Origin: Sipunculus nudus
Taxonomy: Eukaryota; Annelida; Sipuncula; Golfingiida; Sipunculidae
Reading direction: 5' to 3'
Assembly (NCBI GenBank): GCA_026874595.1
Contig: CM049320.1
Coordinates: 21,275,714-21,339,713, forward strand
DNA length: 64,000 bases
Of the stretch, positions 1 to 12,597 are shown piece after piece. The notes under the pieces were generated by a model. The model was not told where the DNA came from, ran no database searches, and saw only the letters and a list, made by a program, of their open reading frames with translations. Position 1 is the first letter of the stretch. The number at the start of each line of letters is the position of its first letter. Made by a program: the position numbers and the translations under genes.

Positions 1-161
1 GGGTCCGGACCACCTCCCCTTTTTTAAAACGTTTTAAAGGGGTTTCAGAATAATTTTTGTGGCATTGACACCCTTCTCCGGACCTGGGAACTTTTTTAGT
101 TTTTATCATTAGTCCTCTTGGGTTGGACTCCTCCTTTTCCTAAATGCTAGACCCGCCCCTG
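1..161. mobile_element. hAT-like DNA transposon, right end (cut by window start)
   Basis: The stretch ends at 147-161 with CTAGACCCGCCCCTG, whose reverse complement CAGGGGCGGGTCTAG looks like the CAGGGGCGGATC-type terminus of hAT-superfamily elements. The other end lies outside the window, so neither the pair of termini nor a target duplication can be checked. No transposase coding is visible, so this is probably a non-autonomous copy. The assignment is by motif resemblance only. Confidence 0.45.
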
Positions 162-648
162 GAACGAATAACCATCTAGCGCTTGATATGGCTGCTTCCC
201 AGGGTGCCGAGAAAAGCTACAAGAATGCACAGTCCCGAAAGACCAGGAAGGCATAGTGTAAAGTCAGATGAGACTGATATCGTCAGTGATATCAGACTAT
301 AAATCCCCACCTTTTTATATCATGTTCATGGGTTTTGAATTACGGTAGCTAGGTCCGACTTATTTTGAGTAATTCTGCTTTTAATTCCTGTATCGTCAAC
401 TTTATCAGCCCCGTCAATAAGAGTGTTTTCAAATGGCTTCAAGTAGACATGTATTTTAATGTTCTTAGGATTTCCTTTTCTCTTGAACAGTCATCGCAAT
501 GGTGTGAATTGGAAGTTTAATTAGAATGAAATTCATATGTCAAATCTCTCAATATACTTCGCCTCCCGGCGATTATATCTTGGATTAGGGTTACATATTA
601 ATGAAGGGATTGGAACGGATCGTACTTGTGAGATGGTGTCATAAATCT
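162..648. other. Unannotated AT-rich spacer
   Basis: No coding, RNA or repeat signal was recognised here. It separates the hAT-like end from the first tandem array. Confidence 0.5.
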
Positions 649-1310
649 CTGTAAACAGCCAAGTCACTCATTATTTTGATAAGTAAAACTATGTACTTAT
701 AACTTTTAAATTATTCAAGACCCTTGCAAAGCATTACAGGTATTCATTTTATGATCATTTCTTCTGTTCTTATAAAACCATACTAAGAGTTACCTGCTCC
801 TGAAATAAGATTTCTGTTTCTGTAAACAGCTTAGTCGCTGTTTCAGCTGTTAAATATATTTTTATGACTTTTAAATCATACAAGACCCGTGCACAGTATT
901 GCATGAATTTATTTATTATTTATAATTTATTTATTTTGCTTTAATTATTATAAAACAACCAAAACAATTGTCATATATCAGGTAAGATGATTTCTGTAAA
1001 CAGTCAGTGTTTTTGAAAGTAAAAATATGTACTTGTGACTTTAAAAACATACAAGATCCTTGCAAAGTATTATAGAAACTTATTCTAATATTGTCTTTTA
1101 TTATTTAAAGGAGTTTTCGGTTCCTGAAGCCAGATATCCACATCTATGAATAGCCGGTCACTGTCTTCATCGGTAAAAAAGTTATATTTATTAGTTTTAA
1201 CCTATACAAAACCCTTGTTAAGCCTTACAGAACTTTATTTTATCATTTTCACTATTATTAAAATAAAACTACGAAAAGAGTTATCAGTTGCAAAAGTGAG
1301 ATTTTTCGCT
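649..1310. repeat. About 170-bp tandem repeat, four diverged copies
   Basis: The motif CTGTAAACAG recurs at about 649, 820 and 994. Each time it is followed by 'acttttaaat' and 'acaagacccttgcaaagcat'-like blocks. A fourth, more diverged copy starts near 1142 ('cctatacaaaacccttgtta'). Spacing is 171, 174 and about 148 bp. Copies differ by many substitutions and small indels, so the array is old. No function is apparent. Confidence 0.75.
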
Positions 1311-1784
1311 ACAGAGAGTTACAAAAACAACAGGCTTGCCCGTGTGAGGTATGCCGTGCCTGTACCTCAGCCCTTCGATCAGGCCGGATCACTGGGATGG
1401 CCTAGGTAAATGCTTCCTTCATGTCCCTGGCGTCTGCTCCATCGTCGATCCTGACATTCCAAGGTACTAGTCCGTGAATCCAGGCTTACTAGGGGATCAA
1501 GAGGATTCACCTCCTTCCAAACAAGTCATAAATATCCAACGTTATAACGGTACGCCAGAAAAAACAGCCGCCGCCTATGTAAACAGTGCCGGCTTATAAT
1601 AGAGGACACACGTACACACACACACGCATATATATATATATATATTACTGTACACACATGTAGGCTAAAGTATCGCATAATTATATATATTTGCAAATGC
1701 TTAAGTTTGTATATCATTTAAAACGATGTACAGGTATGTATATTGTTATAATTTGTTTATTTGTCTATTTAGTTATATGTTTAT

Positions 1785-1826
<42 letters not shown>

Positions 1827-3639
1827 TGGGATTTCCATTTGTGTCAACAAATAAATAAGCACAGATTCCCACAGGGAACGGCACCATGTTTTTTACATCA
1901 AAAGCCTGCTCCCGTTTTACACAGCCAAAATGCTTTACGGGAAAAAAAACCCTGTTTTGTTGTCTACGTACAAAAGAAAAGGACGGCACGAGAACTGAGT
2001 GGGAGTTATACATATAAATGAGAATGATCACCAAGAATCAGTCATTTGTTTCTGTGAAATGGTAGTTTTAGTTGTAAGATAGATAAACTTTTATCACAAC
2101 TTTCGAATTTTTTCCCGATTTTAGCAAACCTTTAAATGTGTTACACTATCAAACGACATTTTACCTGGGACACCTCTATTAAAATTTAATCGTATCCTGG
2201 ATACAATTATTGTTTAAGAGACAATTTATTTTCACTCTTCCGTTTTCCCGGCTCACATGTTAGGTGTTACTTTCCTTTTCATCTCTGAAATAACTAAAAA
2301 ATAATCATTTTTACATTACCGGTATGTAAGTTGTTAACAATGCAACTATGCTGTATGGAAAGCAAGTTTAGTGAGACTTCGGGAAAGGAAACCGAGTAAT
2401 GGAATACCGCGAAATCTTTGTAAACATATATACCGTCATTTTGCGAGGCATGATGAGTCAATTTCTATATTCATGTTTGGATAAAAACATTTTTGGTTGA
2501 TGGATGTACTTCGGTCTCCCCCCTGTGCATATCAATCGCTTTCAATTTTTCCTTATTTTTTCTCTTTTATCCGCAATATTCTGTTTCAGCGAGATTTGAA
2601 ATGCATTACAGCTTATTTTCAAAAGCCGAACTACCAGTTCTAGGTCAAGGATTTGCACCTTCTATTTATTTTGACCATGACTTTATATTCAAGGTCTCCA
2701 CTGCCAATTCTCCATTATCGCTCAGTAGCTGGCCGGTTGGGGGGGGGGGGGGGGCTTCCAGAATCAATCGGTGATTGAATACATCTAGTTCATATTTCTT
2801 CTGTAGATGAAACGTTTCTATTCCTATATGTGAAAATGAACAAGATAGTATGGAACACAATATCAAAGAAAAAATAGGAAAACTAAAAACTTATGTCTAA
2901 TATCTGGCAATGCAGAGCACTCACCGCTCGAGGAAGAACTTTAAAATCTAAAACTCTCATCTCAAATAATTTATTGTATGTCAGTTTATCATGTTACAGA
3001 TAATTATTAAACAGAAATATAAAAACAATAAAAGCACATATATGGAAAAACTCAACGCCTAAAAAAATATGATAAGACCAATCAGCCAAGGAAGTATGAA
3101 ATTACAGACACAGAAACTCAAGACATTGCATTAAACATTATTGGGTTAAAATAATTTGTAACGGTTCTATGCCTGTATGGTATATTTTATAAATATTAAA
3201 TATCTTGGAAGTAATTACATGGATGTAAAAGATCCCGCTTACAAACACTGAGGTCGTAGAAGAGGAAATCCATTCCATTTATAATTATTCTTAAGACAAG
3301 TATATTTTAAAAGCCCTTGTATAGATATGGTTTAAAGGGGATCAAAGATGATTTTTTTCAATGACAAAGGGTATTTCTTGAAAGCCCAAGAATTGATACA
3401 GAGATATAACTTAAATACGAATTTTCTCGAATCGTAGTTTGTCTAAAACAATTTCAAAACAATAGGAAAATATTTTGATCCATGAAAAGTGAAATTTAGT
3501 AATTTGCACATCAAGCAAAAAGTCTTGTGAGGTTTCATGTGACACTGGCTCCAATGTTTCACAGAGTAAATGTTTAACCCCCTCTATTACACACTAATAA
3601 ACAAAAATACCAAGAGCCAACTGCTCTTTCAAAAATATG
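1311..3639. other. Gene-free AT-rich spacer with microsatellites
   Basis: The stretch holds a (CA)n/(TA)n tract near 1612-1646, a longer (TA)n tract at 1788-1824 and a 16-base G run at 2739-2754. Open frames of 60-93 codons occur but have low-complexity composition and no recognised domain. Confidence 0.5.
1788..1824. repeat. (TA)n microsatellite
   Basis: Uninterrupted alternating TA. Confidence 0.95.
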
Positions 3640-5345
3640 TATGATTATCTAATGAAAAAAATGCTAAAATATCTTTCCTGAATTTTCTTAACCATACTAT
3701 AATACATCTAGAAAACGAAATATCAGTAATAATGGGAAGAGGTGATTAAAATAAACACATCGATCACTGGAAGAGTTTGCATGATACGTTACAAGTGTTG
3801 TACACTTTATACATTAATTTGATACATTTTTTTGTATAAACTTTGTGTTACTAATCACACCTTACATGCTGTGTGAAACAAAGAGCCAAGGAGATATAAT
3901 CTAAATACGAAGGCCTATTAATACTTATATAGCATATCGATTTTGTTGGACCCTTCTTTGGGTTCTGCCATGGGTATACGCAGTTTGTGTTATTTCCAAG
4001 TGCAACACTTGTAGAGCGCCTTTTCACTTCAAGTTCCTCTACCGAATAATCCCTTTAGAGAGAGACTATACAAAATGATACTTAGTAGATAGTTCTGACT
4101 TTGAATATTGTAATAGACGTATATTTTAATATAAATATATATTACGCTTTTTGGTATGAATTTAATAACTTTCCAAACGTATTTAATGAGAGTCGGATCT
4201 CCGTCACAATTAGACAAGTGATTTTCGGTGAACACGAAAAATACTAACAGAAGAAATCGGGAGATTTTTTTAAGTTATTTGATAATACAAGAAAACTTTG
4301 TATCATGTCTCAATGCGGAAATATCTTTTCTGAATATTCTAAACCATACTATTATAGATCTAGAAAACAAAGTATCAGTTATCATGCGACGAGGCGAGTT
4401 AAATAAATACATCGATTACTTGAAGAGTTGGCGTGATACGTTACAAGTATTGTACACTTGATACCTAATTTTTTTTATAAACTTCATGTTACTAGTTACT
4501 CCTAGTGTTGTATGGAACACGGGGCCAAGGAGATATAATCTTAATACGAAGGCATAGTAATACTGATATAGTGTATCGATTGTGTTGGACAAACATAACC
4601 CTTCTTAAGGCTCTGGCATGGGTAAACGTAGTTTATGTTATTTCCAATTACAATACCTGTAGAGCGCCTTTTCACTTCAAGTTCCTCCATCGGATAATCC
4701 CATTTAGACAGAAAATATACAAAATGTAACTTCAGTAGATAGTTCTGACTGTGAATATTGTTATAAAAGTATTGAATCTCAGGAGCACAGGTTCTACTTT
4801 TTTCGATATACATTACGGTTTTTTGTAGGAAAGAAATATCTTTCGAAACGACTTTAGTGAGAGTCAAATCTCCGTCACAATTAGACAATTGATTTTCGAT
4901 GAACACGAAAAGAATTTAAGAAGGAACCGGAAGTGTTTTTAGTAATTTGATTAAACAAGGAAAACTATGTATCATGTTTAAATGCGGAAATATCTTTCCT
5001 GAATTTACTAAAGCATTCTAAAAGAAATCTAGAAAACAAAATATCATTAATGATGCGAAGAGGCGAGTAAAATAAATACATCGATCACTGGAAGAGTTTG
5101 CATGATACCTTAGAAATGTTGTACACTTGATACATTATTTTTTGTATAAACTTTGTTTATGTTACTCATCACACCTTACATGTAGTTTTCAACACAGCAC
5201 CAAGGAGATATAATCTTAATATGAAGGCATAGTAATACTGATATGGCATATCGATCTTATTGGAGAAACAAACCTTTCTTAAAGTTCTAACATGGGTTTA
5301 CGTGGTTTATGTTATTTCCGAGTGCATTACCTGTGGAGCGCCTTT
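3640..5345. repeat. Tandem repeat of 0.64-0.68 kb, about 2.5 copies
   Basis: CCAAGGAGATATAATCT recurs near 3887, 4524 and 5201. It is followed in each copy by 'cgaaggc..ta.taatact' and then 'gtagagcgccttttcacttc'. The block 'gcggaaatatctttcctgaa' also recurs, near 4316 and 4986, and a partial leading copy starts about 3640. Copies are visibly diverged. Minus-strand frames in two copies both start near ENxLSNCDGD (about 4220 and 4900), but the frames are broken elsewhere, so I treat this as a non-coding repeat or a decayed duplicated sequence. Confidence 0.8.
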
Positions 5346-6335
5346 TGTTTACTAATTTCATGATTTCAAATTGTATATTTTTTGTCTGCTACGTTACGAT
5401 GTTTCTTCTTTTTTCGTGTCGTAATGAAAAGAAAAAGAAATAAATAATAAATGTACTTATTGTCTGAGACGAGAAAAATAGGAGGAAAGTCTATAAAAAA
5501 ATTTAAACGTCCTGAGACAGCTTTTTCCTTTGAATACTATCATATTAAAAAACTGATTACATTAACTTAATTCCGAATGTTATCGCACAGATAATACGCA
5601 TTATTTTTAACCGAGTTTGAAGTGTTTTTTTTTTGCTCTTACAAATACAATGGTTGTTTATGGATTAATCTTTAGAATCTGGTTTAAAAGACATAAACAG
5701 GAAGTTTGTCCATTTAATATTTCACGAAATATCAATCAGTTAAAATGTGTCTCAAATGATACATCCTATGTTTATCCAAGGATGGTGTCTTGTCTTGATA
5801 TAGTTCTAATTTCATACACGGTGCATCCATTTATCAATTAGTAATCATATTTTTTAATTTGAAATCCTATGATTAATCTAGATGGAGGCATTCGCCGAGC
5901 ATAATGGAAGCTTCCAGAAGAAGCCCACTATTGAGCAATGGTGGGGAAGCTTCCATTGTGGCATTCACGACAAGGTGTAAAGGTCACGGTAAAAATAAAT
6001 ATCAAATGCAGTTCTGGGAAATAATACCAATATTGTGCCCAAATTTCGACTTTTGTAAATCACCCATGTTGGAGAACTAGCGCAAGCGGAGAAAAGGAAA
6101 AAGAGTCAACTTAGGGGTCTTCCCATATAGTTCCTATCGGTTCAAAAAAATAACCCAAATATGAAAGGAAATTAACCCATTAACCCGTATAAGCCTCCCC
6201 GTTCTACGGGGAGGGGGGGGGGGGGGCTTAATTATATATCAACTTACCGGTATGCTGCGACCGATATGATTTTCAAAGGAAATTCCCGACAAAGTCCACA
6301 AAAAGTAAATATATGCATGTCTTTGTAAGTATTTA

Positions 6336-6378
<43 letters not shown>

Positions 6379-7319
6379 AGGGACTGTAGGTGTGAAGTCT
6401 GTATTGAGTAAGGATAACCAAGTGATTAGAATACAGTATAAGTGTCAAGCATTGTGGATTCAGGGGTTTTTTTTTGCGCGCGCGGGAGTAGAATAACCCA
6501 GGAGACATTGGAGAATATCCCACACTGCGCAGACTCGGACTCACAGGAGTGCGACTTTGATGTTAAGGGATTGTTGTAGCCTTAATCCGACCTCCACAAT
6601 GCACCGGGGCTTCTGGTTACATCAGTGGCGTAGGTATAAATATAATCGGGAGGAACAGGTAGTCCGTTAAGCTATGTTGGATAAGAATCGTTTATAGGCA
6701 AATAACATAAACATGGATTTTTTTTTTTGTTAAGGACTTTACGAAATAAGTTATATTTTGTAAGCATGCACATGTGGAATATAAATAGAAGACCTTTCCT
6801 TAAAATGTAAAGAAGTTTGTTTTTAAAGTTTGACAGTTGAGACAAGTAGTCCCGGCCGTCCCACAGTGCCAACACAGAGGAGATTCGCTTCGAGTAGAAA
6901 TTACCTCTGGCGGAAGTGTACGAAAATCTGAGGTTATATCAAGAATTGAACATTTTGTCTTTGAGGCTGTGAAGGTGATCGCACCAGTTTAGACAGATAG
7001 ACATAAATCTGGTTACCAGTTACCCAGAGATTACCACTGACTTTGGACGGACCACTTTAACCTACTCTTGTGGCCACAACGGGAATCGAAACTGGGTCGC
7101 CGGCTAAGAGTGATTTTTTTTTTTTTTTTTTTTTTGCTACACACTGCACCACTCAAATGTTGCTCGATATATCAGCTTTTTATCAATTATTGTGTTTATA
7201 ATTTAAGTTGTATACTGATATTTGCAGCAAAGACTTTCATACAGTTCATACATAGCAGGCTGGTTAACGTTATTGTTTTAATTTATTTAAATGACATGAA
7301 TCATTTAATCCTCAGCTGA
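5346..7319. other. Gene-free spacer
   Basis: The stretch contains a 13-bp inverted pair AATGGAAGCTTCC / GGAAGCTTCCATT (5903-5915 and 5945-5957), a 14-base G run (6213-6226) beside a small hairpin, (TA)n at 6339-6374 and a T23 run near 7112. No gene is recognised. Confidence 0.5.
6339..6374. repeat. (TA)n microsatellite
   Basis: Uninterrupted alternating TA. Confidence 0.95.
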
Positions 7320-7334
7320 CTGTAAATCACCTGA

Positions 7335-8090
7335 GCTTTAGCGATCACACTTTGTCCGTCGTCCGTCCGCTTGTCCGGCCGGCCGTCCATAACCAGGGCA
7401 CATGTTGTAACCGGTAGACCTAGAAACTTCTAGCTAAACATCCAGGGAGGTCCTAGACAACCCCTTGGAAACCTGAAATTAGGTCATGGTGACCTATATT
7501 TTGTGACCTACGGGCCGAAAACATGATTTTGAGCACCATGAAACTCAGACGGGGCACAAATTGTATAAATTAGGCCTAGAATCCTCTGACGTAACATTAA
7601 GGGAGTTCCTATAGGCAAATGTCCATGGAAGAGTGAAATTAGGTCACTTTGACTTATATTCTGCGACCTATAGGAAAAGATGTCATATGAGCACCCTGAA
7701 TGTCAGATGGGCACAAATCGTATCTGTGAGGTCTAAAATCTTCTTAAATAAAATTCAGGGAGGTCCCAGGCAAATATCCTTGAAAATCTTAAATTAGGTC
7801 ACTGTGACCTACATTCTGTTACCTATTGGCTAAAAAGTGGTTTGACCACAAAAACAGTCAAATGTGGCACAGAATGTATCCAATTGGCCTAGAATCTTCT
7901 GACCTAATCTATGCAAACCTGCTACATTACAGGCTAAAACATAATTTGAGACTGCTAACGTCCGACGGGTACGCATTGTATGCTTAGGCCTAGGTCCTGG
8001 GCAAATCTCCTTTGAAATTTAAAATTAGGTCATGGTGACCTATATTCTCTGAGCTATGGACTAGAAACATGATGTTAAGCCTTATGGCTG
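7335..8090. repeat. About 155-bp tandem repeat with AGGTCAnnnTGACCT palindromes
   Basis: The block 'aaattaggtca..gtgacct' followed by 'tattctgtgaccta' recurs near 7477, 7636, 7791 and 8023. Between copies are 'cagggaggtcc' and 'cagatgggcacaaa'-like blocks. The array is preceded at about 7338-7375 by a TTTGTCCGTCGTCCGTCCG segment, a type I associate with dispersed mollusc repeats. Perfect IR3 palindromes occur at 7481-7495, 7796-7810 and 8027-8041. The array abuts the left end of the giant inverted repeat. Confidence 0.8.
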
Positions 8091-9219
8091 ATGTCAACTG
8101 ATCAATGACCAAAATAAAACAACTATTAATGCTTTTTTTATTCCCTAGAAAATTCAGATGACACTTTTTTGTTTCGTTTCATTTTACAGACTACAATTCT
8201 AAGGTTTTCTGTTAATATTTTAGTATCGTGAATTACCTACACTGAGCTCCCCTAACTAATAAATCTCGTGCCATATATAATATGCAGATTTGGGTAGGAT
8301 TTCAAGATTACATAGATTTTAAAACAGTGTGATTCTAAGGATCATGCTTCAACGTTATCTTAAATATATATTACCATTTGACTGCTTTCTCATTAAGTCT
8401 CAAAAAGAAGAGAGGACCTAAATTTGCAATAATACTGAAAAAAAGGCAGAAGAATCCTTAATTAACAGCCTGGATACAACGTTTTGCTCCACAAAATGAG
8501 AAAGAAACATTTTTTATTGGATTTAAAAACTTCGCACTTGTTTACCGATCTGACCTTGACCTTACTTAAAATTTCATCAAATATGAGCTGCAACTGACCA
8601 CTTATACAAATAATGTTTTTGTGGATCATAAATGGATAGCATGGATAAAACTTTTCACTCAGGACGGGTAGTATAAAAAAAAACAAATTATTTTAAAATA
8701 TCTGCTGTTTCATAAGAGGGGCAATTTTTGCATTAAATTAAATACTTAAGACGTTACAGAAATTTTCACTACCCCTACCTCCATCCTGGAAACACAGATT
8801 TATGCATTTTCTTCGCTTGGGTGGTTTATAAACGAAGCGAACCTCTTTTTCACTTGAATCTGCCCTGACAATAATCCAGAGAGCTACAGCTAACTATTGA
8901 TACCATTAATTAGCATATGAATCACAAATGGACAGCTTGGGTAAAACGTTTCACTTAAATAAAGTTATAACGAAGAAAACTGTTTGAAGGAAATTAAGTT
9001 GCATGCACTTGATGACCCCTCTGACATTGACCTTTCACAAAATATCATTAAGCATGATTTTAGGTTAAAATGTAATTTCTACTCTTACATATGAGGGGCA
9101 ATTTCTTGCAATTTATTAAATACTTATGAAGTGACAATTTTTTTTATTACGCCAACCCCCATCCTAGGAACACAAATTTACACATTTTCATTGCCGGATA
9201 AGTTTATAAAAACAACATC

Positions 9220-9523
9220 GGCTTCTGTGGCTCAGGGATAGATCACCGGACTCAGAGCCGGGAGGTCCTGAGTTCAAATCTCAGCCTAAAGGGATTTAAA
9301 TGAAAATGGCAGGAAGCGAGTGATACCGCCCAGTCAAGTGTTCCGAAACCGGAATGGAACTCTGCAGATGTTAATAAGTAATAGCTTAAGAATTAGATAA
9401 GTCAGCATTAAAAATGAAAGCGGTTACCTCCATGTAAAATTATTTAAAAGAGTGTGTAAAAACATGCCTTCACAAAATATTGCACTTGCGTCCACCGTCA
9501 AAGAGACGTTAAGCCGAAACAAG
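9220..9523 (+). mobile_element. tRNA-derived SINE
   Basis: The 5' end reads like a tRNA gene with pol III promoter boxes. An A box TGTGGCTCAGGGATAG lies at 9226-9241 and a B box GAGTTCAAATCTC at 9270-9282, about 29 bases apart as in tRNAs. There is no proper acceptor stem and no mature tRNA fold to the end. An unrelated body of about 220 bp follows, ending with GTCAAAGAGACGTTAAGCC (9497-9515), a tail block I associate with mollusc tRNA SINEs. The element is missing from the matching position of the right arm, so it inserted after the inverted duplication arose. The exact 3' end is uncertain. Confidence 0.75.
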
Positions 9524-10324
9524 GTACCAATATAAACTTTCTAGGCGATGGGGTGAGCAATTCGTCTGAAACCTCTCCTGGTCATAGTCTATAATAAATA
9601 TTAATGAACTATATTTATTTTTATATGGATTATAAATTTAGTTAGTTTGATAAATCGAGTCACTCTCCATGGCTAATATGGTGTGTTCGGTAGTGTCTGT
9701 AGAGATGGGAAACCTCTCCTTCTATAAGGAAAATTTCGGCATCACTAGAAAAAAAATTCTGAATTACCTTAAAATGGCCTCACTTATACGAAAATACCAT
9801 ATTAAATCTTTATTCTTTCATAGAACCAACATTACCGTTTCTTAAGAACTCAGCCATAAAAATTAATTTTTTTAGATGTTTTCACCCAAGCATAACAAAA
9901 ATCCGAACCGCCGTGCATAGAATATTAAAATAGGAGAAAGAGTGGCTTTGCTGATGAGGAGCTTTACAAGAATTTACGTTAATTTACATTTAGTTACCAG
10001 GATACTTAATTTGATTTAGCCCGCCAGCTGAGACCCACACAAAAAGTACAAGTCGAATGAAAACCATAACGGCAATTCAGACTGGCCTAAAGTCTCATAG
10101 AAAAGTCTTCTTAAAGACCACGCTGAATCAATACTTTGTTCCCACGTCTTTGTACAACTTTTATCACAATGTTTATATTAAAGTTATTCCATTAGTAACT
10201 AAAAGCCAGCAACTCTTGAAAGAAGCAGCGAAAGATATGTGATATTTTAAGAAACTATAACGGTGTTTACTTTTTGTAAAAAGTCGGGAATTACGATGGC
10301 GTACGTCCCCTGAAGCGATTGTAA

Positions 10325-10830
10325 CTGTTTATCCATGTGTGACGTCACGTAACACAGGTTTAGTAATAGGGACGTATGTGTGACGTCACATTACCCATGT
10401 TATATAGGAGAGCCTTATGTGTGACGTCACATTATACATGCTTCCTAGAAGAGACGTATGTGTGACGACACGTAATTCATGTTATATGGGAGAGCAGTAA
10501 AGGTGATGTCACGCTATCCATGTAATATAGGAGAGACTCAGTGTGACGTCACATTATTAACATTATTAAGGAGAAACGTATGTGTGATGTCATATTATAT
10601 ATACATAATATATAGCAGAGACGTATGTGTGACGTCACATTATCCATGTTATAAAGGAGAGACTCAGTGTAACGTCACATCATTCATGTAGTATAGAAGA
10701 GCTGCATGTGTGACGTCAGATTATATATATATACATAATATATAGCAGAGACGTATGTGTGACGTCAATAAATATTATTCATGTTGTATAGGAGAGACTG
10801 TGTGACGTCAGATTATAAATAAATATATAC
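10325..10830 (+). repeat. CRE-core minisatellite, left-arm array
   Basis: About 12 units of 38-47 bp follow the pattern 'tgtgtgacgtcacattatcc' then 'atgttatataggagagacgt'. Most units carry the palindrome TGACGTCA, the consensus full cAMP-response element bound by CREB/ATF proteins. Some units have decayed cores (gacgaca, gatgtca) and some have an inserted 'atatatatacataatata'. The reverse complement of the right-arm array is clearly homologous. Confidence 0.88.
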
Positions 10831-11092
10831 ACATAGCCCAAAAGCCTCAAATTATAGCAGAATCAAAGATCTTTATCAAATAAAATGTAGGACAGATTAA
10901 ACGGAACGAGTACGATGACGAGAGAAGAAGCAATTTTAAAATTGGGACACCGACCCATTTTCGTTCTTTTTTAAATGAGTAGAATAATTGTTTACAGGGT
11001 TCCATTCGGATACCTGACAAATCTTAATCTAAACACGTCCAACGAATCAGACTAACCAGTTTGTCCAAATGAAAAAATATGCTTCACATGTT

Positions 11093-11310
11093 CAGGCGCG
11101 GATCAAGTTTTTTTTTTTTTTTTTTTGCAGGATTGGGTCAACGGGTGTCATGCATAAAATTGTCTAAAAAAAGGTTATTGATTAAGAGCGGGGATGGGGG
11201 TCTCGATCCCCGACAACCCCCGTCAAGCTTTGTCTAAGAACAGGGTCGTCGGTTGAGAACAGGAGAACCCCCCCCCCCCCTCTCCCCACCACCACCTTGA
11301 TCCGCGCCTG
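11093..11310. mobile_element. Non-autonomous hAT-like MITE
   Basis: Perfect 15-bp terminal inverted repeats CAGGCGCGGATCAAG (11093-11107) and CTTGATCCGCGCCTG (11296-11310) bound a 218-bp element. The terminus resembles the CAGGxGCGGATC type of hAT elements. It is flanked on both sides by CATGTT (11087-11092 and 11311-11316). A 6-bp duplication is shorter than the 8 bp usual for hAT, so the superfamily is provisional. The inside holds a T20 run and a C13 run and no coding. Related internal sequence is present in the right arm near 15790-15860. Confidence 0.8.
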
Positions 11311-12597
11311 CATGTTATCATAAACAACTACTGGGATCTTCAACTTCTTTAAAGCACAGTAAACCACTTGCGGTCACTTTTTTTTGTGGACATGTGTGCT
11401 GTGCTACTTCCAACTTGTATATAGATAAACATGGAGGGGGTGTTTTCGTTCACTTCGCTGTATGTTATTATGCGTTTCTAATGACACAGGTTTGGCTTAA
11501 CAAAGGATGATGGCAAACTATAGTATAATTGTAATTAGAAATCTTATACGGCCAAATACTATTTACGAATGTTATTATTGAATTGCATATATTTTGTGCA
11601 AATAGAAAAAAAAGTCAAGGTAGAACTTCACAGTTAATAGAGTATCATCTTATGCAATAACAATGTAATTTTAATTCGTTAAAAGAGATGTGGTGATATT
11701 TCAGCTCCAGCATCGGGACTAATTTGATCTAAATCGTACAGAAAAATCGTAGTGAAAAGTCCTTATACCGTCGTATTCGTCACCCGGCTTGCGACAGCCG
11801 GGTTTTAAACTTTATGGAAAATAGCGGCCCTCGATGAAGAATAACTGGGAGGATTAACCAGGGTTCGATAAGGGGATGCGACACGAACGTACACAGGAAC
11901 CATTGTCAAGGTAGGTATGTGTGTGTGGAGGGAGTGCTATGACAATTGCCGGGACGTGCAGCGGTTGAGAAATAACCTTATTTTGCGACCACGCCCAAAT
12001 CCGCAAATTTTAGTATGATTAACATACGCCACTCCTTATACACGTAAGGTCAGAAATGCAACAAAAATATAATCCCCATTATCGTTGTTCTAAAAAAAAT
12101 TATTTCTTTCAAATCAGTAAAACTTAATTAATTATTCATGAATGAATCATATAGGTTTTTCCATCATCTTTTAAGCAAACAGCTTATGCATTTTATCTTT
12201 TCACTATTCAAATAAAATCTAAATTCCAGTCCCTATGTGATGTCCCGATGTAAGAAGTGAAACCACAAATCGGTCAAAGAATATCAAACTGGAAAAAAGG
12301 GAAACTTTTCATGAATATATCAAATGGGCCGCAGTGGAATTTGTTTAAAGGAAAATGGTTTCGCTTTGACTTCCGCCTGATACTGGATAGCCGACATTTT
12401 TATCTACCCTATACGATGTTCTTAAGCTAAACGCTAGCTAGCAGATTTAAGGTTATACAGGATCAGTTTTCCGCTCATACATATTCATTACACAGAATAC
12501 CTGTCGTAATCTTACACGCTGACAGAATGTATTTACGGTCTGAAGACCATGTTGCAGCCGAACTTTTTGTCCGCGAATTTTATACATTCCTTAGGAA

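Larger units (their letters stand above)
8089..12597 (+). repeat. Giant inverted repeat, left arm
   Basis: Most of this arm matches the reverse complement of 13891-19508 in collinear blocks. The outermost match is TGATGTCAACTGA. Further matches are 'tgaccaaaataaaac' near 8107, 'cagcctggatacaacgtttt' near 8467, 'gtgttcggtagtgtctgtag' near 9682, 'gatggcgtacgtcccctgaa' near 10296, 'ggcttaacaaaggatgatgg' near 11493, 'tgtaagaagtgaaaccacaa' near 12249, and the innermost 'cgcgaattttata' near 12572. By eye the matched blocks are mostly 75-90% identical with many indels. No transposase or other coding region is visible. Left-only additions are an internal duplication (8520-9215), a SINE and a hAT-like MITE. 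Confidence 0.88.

Noticed and set aside
9220-9290. Functional tRNA gene
   Set aside because: Pol III boxes are present, but the acceptor stem does not pair and the sequence runs on into a SINE body.
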